NCBI GenBank assembly: GCA_030068075.1
Contig: CM057823.1
Coordinates: 12,868,485-12,932,484 of the forward strand
DNA from: Paguma larvata
Taxonomy: Eukaryota; Chordata; Mammalia; Carnivora; Viverridae
DNA: 64,000 bases
Reading direction: 5' to 3'
Translations under genes and position numbers: made by a program
Notes under the pieces: model-generated
Told to the model about the DNA's origin: nothing
Databases searched by the model: none
Seen by the model: only the letters and a program-made list of their open reading frames with translations
Shown: positions 1-11,002 of the stretch, one piece after another
Numbering within the stretch: position 1 is the stretch's first letter
Layout: every line of letters begins with the position of its first letter

Positions 1-469
1 ACAACGATGAAGATAATTAACATACCCACCACCTCCCTAAGTTTCCTGCTACGCTGTCCTACCATTCACATCCACAGGCAATCACTGATCTGTGCCTTCT
101 GTCACTACGATTACAGATGGTCTAAATGTTTGTACAAATGGAGCCATAAAGTATATATTCTTCTCGTCTGGCTCTTTTACTTCAGCATAACTATTCTGAG
201 ATTCATCCACTGTTGCATTGTTAATAGTCTATTCTTTTTTATTACTGAGTAGTATTCTGTTTGGATACACCACAGTTCATTTATCTATTCAACTGATGGA
301 CATTGGGTTATTCCTTGTTTTTGCTTTTACAAATAAAATGGCTTGGAGATGAACATGCATCGATTTATACAAGTCTTTGTATGGATATACATTTTCTTTC
401 TTCTTGGTTAATTACCTAGGAGTGGAAGAGCTGACTGATATGGTAGGTATAGGCTTAATTTTTTAAAAA
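1..469 (-). mobile_element. L1 remnant, 3' part, minus strand (first piece)
   Basis: Read on the plus strand, this resembles the reverse complement of the conserved ORF2-end/3' region of mammalian L1: an element like 'attctgtttggatacaccac', then a 'tgatggacattgggtt' block and 'cctaggagtgg'. It is diverged and carries many stops. The felid SINE at 481 interrupts it and a second piece continues at 707. The left end runs off the window. Confidence 0.75.
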
Positions 470-480
470 CTGCCCTTCAG

Positions 481-695
481 GGGCGCCTGGGTGGCTCAGT
501 CGGTTGAGCGTCCGACTTCGGCTCAGGTCATGATCTCAGGTCATGGGTTCAAGCTCCCGCATCGGGCTCTGTGCTGACAGCTCGGAGCCTGGAGCCTGCT
601 TCGGATTCTACGTCTCCCTCTCTCTCTGCCCCTCCCCCACTCACGCTCTGTCTCTCTCTGCCTCAAAAATAAATAAACATTAAAAAAAAAAAAAC
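481..695 (+). mobile_element. felid CAN-SINE, full length
   Basis: Complete tRNA-Lys-derived CAN-SINE. It has the head gcgcctgggtggctcagtcg, the polymerase III A-box/B-box-like tRNA part, the gagcctggagcctgcttc body, a CT-rich stretch and a tail with AATAAA then A-run. An 11-bp target-site duplication, ctgcccttcag, flanks it (470-480 and 696-706). It is close to the family consensus, so it is a comparatively young insertion, placed inside an old minus-strand L1. Confidence 0.95.
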
Positions 696-706
696 CTGCC
701 CTTCAG

Positions 707-830
707 TTCCTTCTTTCACGGCCGGATACATGATAAATGCTCTGTGTGTACTCAAAAACAAAAGTGTATTCTATTGCTCCAGCACTGTTTTACAAATGCT
801 GATTAGGTTCAATTTATCTTTTGCCTTCTC
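707..830 (-). mobile_element. L1 remnant, minus strand (second piece)
   Basis: Continues the L1 broken by the SINE at 481. The 'gtgtattctattgctccagc' to 'aaatgctgattaggttcaat' stretch resembles the reverse complement of an internal ORF2 region. It lies further 5' in L1 than the first piece, so the element has also lost internal sequence. Not coding. Confidence 0.6.
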
Positions 831-2265
831 CCATCTCCCTCAACTTTGCCAGAGATACAGACTCTTTTTCCAGGTACTTTCTTTTATTAAATCTAAGGCC
901 AAATTACTGACAACTGCCAAAGACACAGATGATGAGGGAATCCTGTATCCAGTGTGCCCTCCCTGCCATCGGTAACTTTCTTCCCACAGTCCAAAAAAGT
1001 AAACACCATCTGTCCTCAGCGGCTCTAGCCAGGACAATCTGGGCAGAGAGGGAATCCCAGCTCCCACTGGGTACTCAGCAAAATCCGAGTGAATACATCT
1101 GACATTATGCCAGGTGCTGACTGGATTACAGATTTCCAAGGAAATAATGTAATAGGCAGATTCTACAGTTTAAACACTGGAGTACCATTTGTCCATTAGC
1201 TATGTGACGGGTATTAATTAAAATTTAGGGAGTTAACTTAGAAAATAAACTACATTTATAGCATTGTTCTAAAGAAAAATACTTTACAAACTTACAAGTC
1301 AAACAATTTACCAACAAAATAGACATCTGGGGTTTATCAAAATATTACCTGATATAAATTAAGGTTCATTTACATCAATAAAATGTAGTATCAGGCAGCT
1401 AATAAAAATGATGTTCAAGAAAAAGAATTATGTTCAAGGAAGAAGTACAAATAGTTTGATTTTATTCTGTAAAACAGCCCACACACATATGTATCGAGAG
1501 GTATAACATGCCTTTGTGGACATATACACCAAAATTTTATATTTATATGGCTTAGTCCTGAGTAGTGGAATAAGTGACTTTAAAGTTTATTAGCTTATTT
1601 GTACTTTTTTTCAATAATACGCATGTATTAGGTAACTTTATTTTGTGGAGAATTGCCTAAGTTTTTTTTTATTGTTTTCTTTAGGAAACTATAAATAATG
1701 TCAATATTTTAAAAATCAAGTTTATAGAGGAAAATATTAATGTAAACATTTCAGAATTAGAAGGGATGCTGATTTTAGTATTTCAAAGTGTTATACATGA
1801 AAAAAACTGAACTCCCATTAGTACTAAGTTTGTCACGCACTCAAAGATAACAAGAGGTCAAAGCAACGATTTTGTTCAAATTGGAGGCAACTAAAATGTC
1901 CAGCACTTTATTTACACATGGACATGAGTTACATTTCCTATAATCTAGTGAATCTCAGTCTCAAAAACCTACCAAGATATCTCATCTCTCACTGAAGAGA
2001 GATTCTCTCTGAAAAAACAGATTGACTAGGAGAAATAATTTTTAAATAGTTACATTAGGTATTTATGAGTACAACTAAAGGTCGCTTAAATCCAGTGCTT
2101 GGAATCTACATGCTTTGAATCCTCTCTAGACCTCCTCAAACTAGGAAATTTCTTTAAGTTAAAAAAAACAAACAAACATGGATAATGAATGGAAAAATCT
2201 CTTCCTGAATATCTAACTCATGCCTTTTCATTGTGACTGGGCTCTAGACCATGAGGATACAAAGA
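831..2265. other. unassigned AT-rich stretch
   Basis: No repeat family or gene is recognised. A 99-codon frame on the minus strand (840-1139) is of chance length and has no recognisable motif. The sequence is AT-rich with short A and T runs and looks like ageing intron or intergenic DNA. Confidence 0.5.
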
Positions 2266-2289
2266 AGGGCGGGGCGGGGGCGGGGGGGA
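2266..2289 (+). other. G-quadruplex-type G tract
   Basis: Four runs of three or more G (GGG, GGGG, GGGGG, GGGGGGG) separated by single C bases. This is a canonical intramolecular G-quadruplex pattern with one-base loops. It abuts the head of the next SINE. Confidence 0.8.
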
Positions 2290-2497
2290 GTCGTCTGGGT
2301 GGCTCAGTTGGTTGAGCGTCTGACTTCAGGTCATGATCTCTCTTCAGTTCGTTAGTTCGAGACACGCATTGGGCTTTGTGCTGACAGCTCAGAGCCTGGA
2401 GCCTGCTTCGGATTCCATGTCTCCCTCTCTCTGTCCCTCCCCTGCTCACACTCTCTCTCTCCCTCAGAAATAAAATAAACAATAAAAAAAATTTTTT
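2287..2497 (+). mobile_element. felid CAN-SINE
   Basis: Head variant 'tcgtctgggtggctcagttg', normal gagcctggagcctgcttc body and a tail with ataaaataaacaataaaa. The first bases merge with the G tract just upstream, so the exact 5' edge and the duplication are unclear. Confidence 0.9.
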
Positions 2498-4414
2498 TAA
2501 ATAGTTTAGTTCCCCCCACTCTTCTCACTCCCACGCTTTTTTTTAACCTTAACCATTAAATAGCAAAACATTTCTTTACTATGTCTGTGGAAATCACAAA
2601 GGTCAAGCATGATTCTTGCTTGTAGGGAGCTTAGGGCCAGTGAAGGAGACAGAACATGCAAATAAATATGATAACAGAAAGCTTAATTCATTCACAAAGT
2701 AACCAAAAGTGAGGAAAAAGTTTGAGACACATAAATGATCAAATAGTCAGGAAAAGAAGGTCCCCCAAAATAACAAATGGATGATACCAAATGAACTTTG
2801 TGGCAGGTCAATCATTATCCAAGGCAGCCCTTAACTTACCAGCAGTGTCTCTGGACACAGATGTGCCTGGCACTATGCCTCTAGCATCACAGATGTTTAC
2901 TTTATCGGACACATGGGGAAACACATTTCTTAGTCAAGGACACAACATGCCTCATAGACGTGCAAGACATGAAGCTGCTGACAGCTCTATCCCAAAGGGC
3001 CTCTAATGGATTCTGTGGAGGCACCTCCAACTTCATCTTTACCACAGCAGAGCCGAAGGAAATGCCGGGGGAAACATGGGCTGGACGGGAGGAGCAAGGA
3101 GACCTCGCTGCCCATTTATCTGGCACTCCCTATAGAGGCCCCAGTCACATTGTGGATAAAACTAACCACAAGTTCTTCAGTGGCAGTGCCAGTTCCCACC
3201 ACAAAGACAAGCCGCATTTCAGCGACAGGCTTCTAATTTAATAAACTCTAATTCAGTAAGTAAAGTCATTGCGTCAGGTTTGAGTTTTCCTGGATGAAAA
3301 GGTCAAAGTAGGCCTCAAAATGGAAAGCCCTACATTTAACAAAGAACACACATTATCCTGCAGGTAATCTAGACATTAAAATATAAACCAATAGACAAAT
3401 GCGTCATTTCAGTACACAGCAGGGAATAATCACACTGTTCATCCAGTGGCCGTATCTGGTAAACACCATAGTGTCCAAAGACTCTGGGCCTACGGGCATT
3501 TCCTGGGTATGTTTTCTGGTTGTTATAAGACGATGTTAGGGATCACTTAGTTCTAGCTGCTCTGAGCTGACCTCTTGAGGTGCATCTTAAATTCACAGCA
3601 TTGGGAAAAAAGCTTTTCCTCGTGTTCTAATGATTCATGGTTAACTACCTAAGTCATAATTTGCATCATTCTAATGAGTAAGAAGCCCAGAGGGTACTTC
3701 TATGATAATCTACCCTCTGCAAACTCTCTATCCACTTACCCACATTCTTAAAGCTATAAATGCAAACTCCAAAAGCAGCTTTCAAAGGTGCTATAGGTTG
3801 AAGTCTTTCTTTTGGAGTAATCATTCTTATCTTTAAATATACTTGTGTGTTTCAAAGATCTTTCAGACTGTTTTAGAGTTTGCAGTCTCTTTATTTGGTA
3901 GTCAGTAGGCGTAGGCATAATCCTAGGTGTGGAGTGTATAGTCAATAAATCTCTCTTGGATTGCTTTAGAAATCTACAAAAGAATACTGTATATTCACAG
4001 GAAACAATAAATGTTTGCATGTCAACACCTCTGGCTGACAACATGGCAAACAAAAGGAGGTAACCAAATTTCCAAGGCACAACCATTATCAATATGGTTA
4101 CAACATCAAATGACAAATACTTACATGACAAAAAGGCATAAAAGGTCAACGTTATTAGAGACAAGTCTAAAAGAACAGGAAAGGAGATAAATATCAGAAT
4201 CAAGGGAGAAAAATGAAAAAGACTGAAATCAACGCAGACCAAAAGACAAACAGATCACAAAAAAAATTCAGGACTGAGCACACAATAATATATAAAGATC
4301 AATATATGGTTATTTGTAAAATCACTCCCATTTCAACTTATAATGATTTAAACATACTTATGCATAAATTTAAGTCCCAAATCCACTACGAATGAGTAAT
4401 CCACAAGGTTTTTT
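2498..4414. other. unassigned stretch with possible L2-like piece
   Basis: Mostly unrecognised. About 2600-2760 has a weak L2-like look (reverse of an L2 3' part). About 2790-3240 is less AT-rich than its surroundings and is open in two plus-strand frames (93 and 76 codons) without a recognisable domain. A 162-codon minus-strand frame at 3754-4242 is rich in hydrophobic residues because the strand is T-rich. I support no gene here. Confidence 0.4.
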
Positions 4415-4427
4415 GAAAAGATATTCA

Positions 4428-4647
4428 GGGGCACCTGGGTGGCTCAGTCAGTTAGGCATCTGACTTCACTTGAGGTCACGATCTCCCTGTTCATGAGTTC
4501 GAGCCCAACATGAGGCTCTGTGCTGACAGCTCAGAGCCTGGAGCCTGCTTCAGATTCTGGGTTTCCCCTCTGCCCTTCCCCCTTCCCTGGCTTGCACTCG
4601 CTCTCTCTCTCAAAAATAAACAAACATTAAAAAAAAAAAAAAAAAAA
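4428..4647 (+). mobile_element. felid CAN-SINE, full length
   Basis: Full-length copy with a perfect 13-bp target-site duplication gaaaagatattca (4415-4427 and 4648-4660) and a long uninterrupted A tail, both signs of a fairly recent insertion. Confidence 0.95.
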
Positions 4648-4660
4648 GAAAAGATATTCA

Positions 4661-6428
4661 AAGTGGCTAGCTTGCACATTTAAAATGGTGAGTAGATACC
4701 CAGGTCTACAGACACAGAACAAGGCTCCTGACTATTGAGTGAAAAGGCAAACACCAGAATTTGCCTATAACCCTAGTTTAATTCTTTCAAGTGTTGTTAT
4801 GAGGTTAGTACATGCTTCAAAAAAAAAAAAAAGGTGCTGAAATAATGTTTACTAAATTACTCTATGCCAACAGCAGGGAAGAAAGGTGGAATTATTACAG
4901 AGAACTTTAATTTTACACATTTATACACGTAGGCATAAATATTCAGAAGTATAAACCATTTCTTAAAAAGAGAACACGAGGGCACAAGATCTCCTCCATC
5001 CGGAAATAGGAACCTTGGGTCCAACCTATCCTTCCATCCTTAGTCTCATTTTTCTGCCTGTGGCTCCATAGGGACAAATCTGATCCAGCAGAAGTATACA
5101 TTCATTTAATTGGCTTCACATTCCAATTCTGACAAGGGTCAGTGTTTCTTTGTACTTTCACCAAAAATAAAATCTAAACAAAAACCGTATCAGTAACTCT
5201 AAATTAAGGTCCTGCTCCTAAGCAGGACCATCCTGGATTCAGTCAAAGGGATCTTCTTGGTTTGTCAACACCCTGCTTCCACTAAGACAATATAGGGATC
5301 ATGCACTCTCCAACTCCCAAGGAAGTGCCAGCTTTCTTCTGAGAGACCATGTAACATAAACTTGGTTTCAGGGACAGAAAAGTTAAAGAGCTCCACATAA
5401 CTGTGCAGCATAAACCCAATAGCACTGGGTTGTTTTATAAACACAAGGCAGGGGAGGGGATTCAGAGCCCTATTTTTAAATTTCACATACAGATTATTTT
5501 ACTCTCTTTAAATAAAGTATTGATGGATTTAGTTATTTGTTCCTTCTGTAAGCATCACCTGAAACAAGAAACTCCTAACGTGAACCCTGTGGAGAATGGC
5601 CTTGTCACCTCATTTCCAAAGGCGACTTTGTTGGCCTGTTTGGATTTCACGTTCGTGTACTGACACTATGAAAATGAATGGTCACAATCCTTAAAACGGT
5701 CTGCCAGGAATTTTACTCTGGATGCAGCTCAATAGAAACTGACCAGCCTTTGGTCAAGCTCCAGTTTCCTACTGGCACTGATTTCAAGATGGGAGAAGTG
5801 GTCAAGCTCCACTCTCCTGGCCACATGCTGGACTTAAAGACAATTCCGTTACCAGCCCTGGGAAGGTTACGTTTTGGTTCCAGGTTGCTACAGACACCAA
5901 GGACTGACTAAGCATGGGATAAAAGGGTTATTACTATGTTGTTGGTATGAACAGGTTTATTTTAGTTTTAGATTGATCATCTACAATGTAATTATCCATA
6001 TTGCAAGTCTTCCTAGTTCTGAGGGATCTACTAGTGTTTGCCCTGAGTAACATTCAGTTGTAGAAGATCACTATCCATAGAATAACCAAATTTATACTCT
6101 TACTTAGGGGCCCCTGGACACCAGGGTGCCTTTTCCAAAGTGATCAGAAAGTTTCCAGTAGGATCAGGGGAAGAAGGAAGACTCACAGGAGCACATACAG
6201 AAGTGGAACAACCATGGTCCCATAAACTCGTATGTGCAGGGCTCAGAACAGCAAGCTAGCATCGGATACACCACACCACTATGTTCACTGAGGAGAGATC
6301 CTGGCCCACCCCAATGTCAATTTATACTCAATCAGATGATCTCATAATCTCCCAGTTTCATTGGACTGCTTAAGACCAAAGACCAACCTAACCCATACCT
6401 CACGTTCTGCTATAAACCTAAAAGGGTA
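4661..6428. other. unassigned stretch
   Basis: No gene or confident repeat. It contains an A-run at about 4820-4832. Open frames of 77-86 codons at 5403-5911 are chance length and not linked by clear splice signals. Nothing else is recognised. Confidence 0.45.
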
Positions 6429-6905
6429 AGAGATAAATCAAGAATTTCTAGGGTTTGAAACCTCCCAAGACTAGGCAGATGTATCTGTACATGGGAGCCC
6501 TTAACCTCATTAATAAGAAATTTCCTGGGGCACCTGGGTGGCTCAGTGGGTTAAGCGTCCAACTTCAGCTCAGTTCATGATCTCTTCGTGAGTTCAAGCC
6601 CCACATCAGGCTCTGTCCTGACAGCTCAGAGCCTGGAGCCTGCTTCAGATTCTGTCTCCCTCTCTCTCTTCCCCTTCTCCACTCATGCTCTGTCTCTCTC
6701 TCAAAATAAATAAATATTTAAAAAAAATTTTTTTTAAAGAAAAATTTCCTTAGTCCTGTCAGATACAAAGGGAGGTAAGGTACCAGAAGTAAATCAGGAA
6801 TTTAGAGCTTGCCAGGAAACTAGATACATAAATGTGCACATGTAAGAACTTACCCTCATTAGGAAGTTCATGGAGTACTGTCAAATGTAGTATATGGCTT
6901 TCAGG
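6429..6905. repeat. diverged tandem duplication split by a SINE
   Basis: A block at about 6429-6515 (ataaatcaagaattt ... taacctcattaataag) recurs in diverged form at about 6785-6865 (gtaaatcaggaattt ... taccctcattaggaag). The trailing part 'ttcct...gtcagatacaaagg' also has a counterpart after the second copy. Without the SINE at 6527 the units lie about 130 bp apart. The family is not identified. Confidence 0.5.
6527..6735 (+). mobile_element. felid CAN-SINE
   Basis: Head cacctgggtggctcagtggg, body gagcctggagcctgcttc and tail aaataaataaatatttaaaa. Flanked by a slightly changed duplication ending in tttcct on both sides. Confidence 0.93.
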
Positions 6906-7967
6906 TTCTTAGGGTTCAAGAAGAAATTCTTACAAAATCAGGATGCTTTACCTCCTTACCTCTGCCCTGGCTTCCCTTAGACGCTTTAAGTCAACTTTCT
7001 GATGGCTGACTCTCTTTCGACCCCGGATAGCCCTTAGTATCCTACTCTTCGTTCAATTACACTGCCTGCATTGCTAAAACATGAAGATTTTTAAACACAT
7101 TCATTAATGTAGTGTATTGTAAACTGAAGTTTGTATTCTAATCCCTTAAAGTGCACTTGCCCTTAGGATTTTAATCCTATACAGTACACCGAAATTTGAA
7201 TGTCCGAAAGATTATCTGGGCTATCCACATCCAGACTTTTCCACGCACTGACAAAATGAAATACAAGCAGAAAAAGAGCTTATCCAAATCTCAAGCCCTT
7301 TCTTTCTCCTTCTGTATATTTCAAGTGATTGAACAGATCTGCTTCACAAAGTAAGAAAAAAGTCATACCACCTCTCCCAGCCATACAGAAAAAGCTATCC
7401 CAAAGCAGCACAGTTTTTCATAGTCACATAAAGCACCTGAAAAAAAAAATTCAAAATCAGTGGCTATGGTCCCAACACTGCCCAGGGCTGTAAAGGATTT
7501 GTTTTTGACCTTAAGTGGATAAAGTTCATTTGAGGAACTTGATCCCACTGCCAACAGTTTGCAGTGTACTCTTAATAACCATCTATAATGCACCACAGTT
7601 GAAACAGAACTAGAAAGCTGTGGAAAAAAGGTTTGTTTCCCAATATGTAGTTGTGGGAAAGGACTCCATATATACTTTCAAATTCTTTGATGCGGTGAGC
7701 TCACCTTCAAACTGAATGTTCTTCCCCATAGGATAGTGGTGAGCATCCTAGTACTTAGCAGTAGGTGCTGAGTATCTGTATAAGGAACTAAATGAGTAAA
7801 CGCAGACTGAGGCCTCATTCCTAGTACTGCGACTAAGAGAATCACGTAATTTATGAACATCCAGATATGGAGGAGTATGAGGAAATAAAGTCCTTGTGAT
7901 TTTTATCTACATTCAACAGGTTAAGTACTCAAGACAGTAAAAAGGATATGTACTAAAACAATAAACA
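6906..7967. other. unassigned stretch
   Basis: AT-rich, with no recognised repeat, exon or RNA. Minus-strand frames of 60-77 codons are not supported as genes. Confidence 0.45.
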
Positions 7968-8128
7968 ACAAGCACTCACGTGGAACCAGGCTGCTGGGAT
8001 TCAAATCCCAGTTCTGCAACTCGCTAGCTATGAACCTTGGACAAGTCCCTTCATCTCTCCATTCAGAAATTTCCTTATCTGGGAAAGAGAGACAACAACG
8101 CTACCTACTTGTGGTAGTTTTTAAATAT
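7968..8128 (+). mobile_element. MIR, 5' part (split by an LTR)
   Basis: Ancient tRNA-derived MIR SINE. The 'ctgggattcaaatcccagtt' B-box-like core, 'agctatgaaccttggacaag' and 'atctctcc...ttccttatctgg' blocks follow the MIR order. The 3' part resumes at 8913 after an LTR insertion. Confidence 0.85.
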
Positions 8129-8912
8129 GTCCACAGAATTTTTTGTACTCTTCCCTTCAAGAGGTGAAGCTGGATGCCCCCCTCTTCAGTGTGGGCTTCA
8201 CGTAGTGACTCACTTCTAATGAACAGAATACAGAAGTGATAGAGGGTACTGTGTTAACTTCAAATACTAGGTCAAACAAGGTACTGTGGCTTCCCTGACA
8301 GAAGCAGGCCCTCTTGGATCACCTGCTCTGGGGGAAGCCAGCTGCTATGTCATACTGATACTCAAGAGACAACATGGAGGGGCGCCTGGGTGGCTCAGTC
8401 GGTTGAGCGTCCGAATTCGGCTCAGGTCATGATCTCGCAGTCTGTGAGTTCGAGCCCCGCATCGGGCTCTGTGCTGACGGCTCAGAGCCTGGAGCCCGCT
8501 TCACATTCTGTGTCTCCCTCTCTCTCTGCCCCTCCCCTGCTCATGCTCTGTCTCTCTCTGTCTCAAAAATAAACAAACATTTAAAAAAAAAAAAAAAAAA
8601 AGAGACAACATGGAGAAAAATTTAGAGTTTGAATTAGCCTAGACCGGAAAGTAGATAACCTAAATGTATGCATGTGATAGGAACTGAGAGGCCTCTGGCC
8701 AAAAGCCATGTGACGCGGCCATCTTGGAAGATCTTCCAGCCCCAGTCAATGCTTCAGGTGACTGCAGCCCCCAGTTAAAAATGTCCTGACTGTATCCTCA
8801 AGAGACCTTGAGCTAGATCCACCTAGCAACGCTTCTCCTAAATTCCTGACCCTTAGAAACTGTGAAATAATAGATGTTTAAGCCGTTAGGTTCTGGGGTA
8901 ATTTCTTAACAA
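8129..8912 (+). mobile_element. MaLR (MLT1-like) solitary LTR, carrying a SINE
   Basis: Once the SINE is removed, roughly 550 bp remains that resembles a mammalian MaLR LTR. Landmarks are 'ctctgggggaagccagctgc', a 'ccatcttgg...cttccagccccagtc' block and a terminal 'gaaactgtgaaataatagat' polyadenylation region followed by 'aagccgttaggttctggggt'. No internal retroviral sequence is present, so this is a solitary LTR. The family name is from memory and is tentative. Confidence 0.65.
8379..8600 (+). mobile_element. felid CAN-SINE, full length
   Basis: Near-consensus copy with a perfect 14-bp duplication agagacaacatgga (8365-8378 and 8601-8614) and a pure A tail. It is inserted in the MaLR LTR. 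Confidence 0.96.
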
Positions 8913-9005
8913 AGTTGCTGGAAGGATTAAATACATTAATAGAAGAGAAATGCCTCAAGTTCAGTACCAGGTTCATGGAAAGGGCTCAGAAAACTGTATC
9001 TGTAT
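8913..9005 (+). mobile_element. MIR, 3' part
   Basis: The 'gttgctggaaggattaaata' block and the following 'cagtaccaggttcatgg' correspond to the 3' half of MIR. It rejoins the piece ending at 8128 if the LTR is removed. Confidence 0.75.
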
Positions 9006-9749
9006 TAAAGTAGCTTACAACATTCAAAAGAAGATGTATTTTCATGCTCCAAAGGCAAATCAATCCTAAGAGAGGCTGCAACTGATATTTTCATGCAACT
9101 GTTATACACAGGCTTACAGTGGGTGAAAGAAAAAAGTATGCACAATAAAAGGAACTAACCTGCTCAAGTATTTTCCATAATATGAACCTCAAACGTGTGA
9201 CTCAGAGTCCCTTTATTACCACCTCTCTACCTCTTCAGAAGGCCAGAAGCAAATCCCACTCCGGCCGGCCACCCACCCCACCCACTGGCTGGTGCCGGCC
9301 GTTCATGAGTCCTCAACCCCTATTTCCTCATGTGACAAGCGTTAAGCAAGGAAGGAAGGAAGGAGAAATCTCTCTTCATTCTACTGAAGATTTAAAATAG
9401 TATCAGTTAATGGTTTGGGTATTCCTATCAAGGAGAGTAACAAATTTTGAAGTAGTATTCGGCAAATTATCAATCTCTAAAATCATTAATTTGGACATAA
9501 TAACATCAGTCCTCCTCCTACCTACTTTTACAGGAAATTAAAAGTATGAGTTAATTTAAGAATCATCATTCAAGGTACATGAAAAGTATAGTATACTCAA
9601 TTTGAGAACATTTCTGATTTGTTTAAATACTACTTTTTATTGTATACAATACTTTAGCTACTTTATACATTTGATTAATACCCATGACTCATTAAATCAT
9701 CTACTTGGCTTAATATCCATCCTGGATTGAATCTTCTCATAGGATAAAA
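9006..9749. other. unassigned stretch
   Basis: No gene seen. It includes a short GC-rich patch at 9258-9305 (ccggccggcc nearby) and a short GGAA run at about 9351-9365. Confidence 0.45.
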
Positions 9750-10790
9750 AAAATAAAGAATACCAATGCTGGAAAGGATGCAAAGAAACCCAGTGTCTTA
9801 TATACACTGCTGGCAGGAATGTAAAAAGGTAATCGGTCTAGAAAACTGTTTGGCAGTTTCTTATCAAAAAATGCAATAACAGGGGCGCCTGGGTGGCCCA
9901 GTCAGGTAGCCACTGACTTTCATTTCGGCTCAGGTCATGATCTCAGTTTTTGAGTTCAAGCCTCACGCTGACTGCACAGAGCCTCCTTGGGATTCTCTCT
10001 CTGCCCCTCCCCTGCAAATGTGCTCTGTCTCTCAGAAACAAACTTAAAAAAAAAAAAAAAAAGCAATTACCATACAACTTAGCAATTGCACTCTTGAGTC
10101 TTTTTATCCAAGAGAAATGAAGATTTATGTTGACACAAAAACCCATAGGCAAATATTCGGAAACCTTTCATTCATAATCACCGCTGGAAATAAGCCAGAT
10201 GTCCTTTACTGGGTGAACGGTTAAACAAACTCGTAGATCTATACCATGGAATATCATTTAGCAATAAAAAGCAAACTATTAATACAAAAAAAAAAGGGTA
10301 AGTCTCAAGGAAATTACACTGAGTAAAAAATAGAACAATTCTAAAGGTTACATACTGCATGATTCTTTTTATAAGACATTCCTGAAATGAAATTACAGAG
10401 AGGAAAAGCAAATGGGCCTGCAAGAGTTAAGGACACCGGGGGAATAAGGAGTCGAGGGGACACACAGTTGCACAAAGGCAATGACACGGATTCCCTGTGG
10501 TAATGCGGCTACTCTACATAATCTTAAATATGCTGGTAGTGGATACACAAACCTGCACACGTGATAAAATTACACAGGAAACCACGCACACAAAACTGGG
10601 GAAATCTAAATAAAAAGAGTACATTCTATCGATGTTAATTTCTTGATTGTGATATTGTGCTACAGTTTTACAAGATGTTACCATTAGGGAAAACTACGGA
10701 AAAGGCACACAGAATCTCTCTGTATTACTTCTTATAACTGTATATGAATTTATAATCATCTCAAAGTTTAAAGTATACACTTAAAAAAAC
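9750..10790 (+). mobile_element. old L1 3' end, plus strand, split by a SINE
   Basis: L1 landmarks in order: 'ctgctggcaggaatgtaaaa', 'tttggcagtttcttatcaaa', the SINE, 'cttttatccaagagaaatga', 'ggaatatcatttagcaataa' and the 'actgcatgattc...ataagacattc' block. Many stops, not coding. The 3' end lies near 10790. Confidence 0.85.
9882..10062 (+). mobile_element. felid CAN-SINE, shortened body
   Basis: Normal head (gcgcctgggtggcccagtc) but the region between the tRNA part and the CT-rich part is shortened. Flanked by gcaataac / gcaattac. It sits inside the L1. Confidence 0.9.
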
Positions 10791-10800
10791 TAACACAAAT

Positions 10801-10991
10801 GGGGCACCTGGATGGCTTAGTCTGTTGAGCATCCGACTTCGGTTCAGGTCATGACCTCGCGGTTTCATGAGATCGAGCTCCACATCTTGCTCGCTGCTCT
10901 CAGCGCAGAGCCTGCTTTGGATCCTCTGTCCCCCTCTCTCCGGCCCGCCCCCACTTGCACACTCTCTCAAAAAGAAACAAACAAAAAAAGC
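10801..10991 (+). mobile_element. felid CAN-SINE, diverged
   Basis: Head gcacctggatggcttagtct, with a degraded body and tail. The duplication ctaacacaaat / ctgacacaaat (10790-10800 and 10992-11002) shows one change. Confidence 0.92.
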
Positions 10992-11002
10992 CTGACACAA
11001 AT

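Noticed and set aside
481..560. tRNA-gene-like sequence (A box and B box) in every SINE
   Set aside because: The SINEs derive from a tRNA-Lys gene. None shows an intact cloverleaf, so no tRNA gene is called.
3754..4242. 162-codon minus-strand frame with hydrophobic stretches that look like membrane segments
   Set aside because: The hydrophobic look comes from a T-rich strand. No family, start context or splice sites support it.
8390..8572. Recurring peptide of the type MAQSVERPNSAQVMISQ found at about a dozen places
   Set aside because: It is the translation of the felid SINE itself (tRNA-like part and body), not a gene family.
8129..8912. Possible endogenous retrovirus
   Set aside because: Only a solitary MaLR-like LTR is present, with no internal region, no second LTR and no coding sequence.
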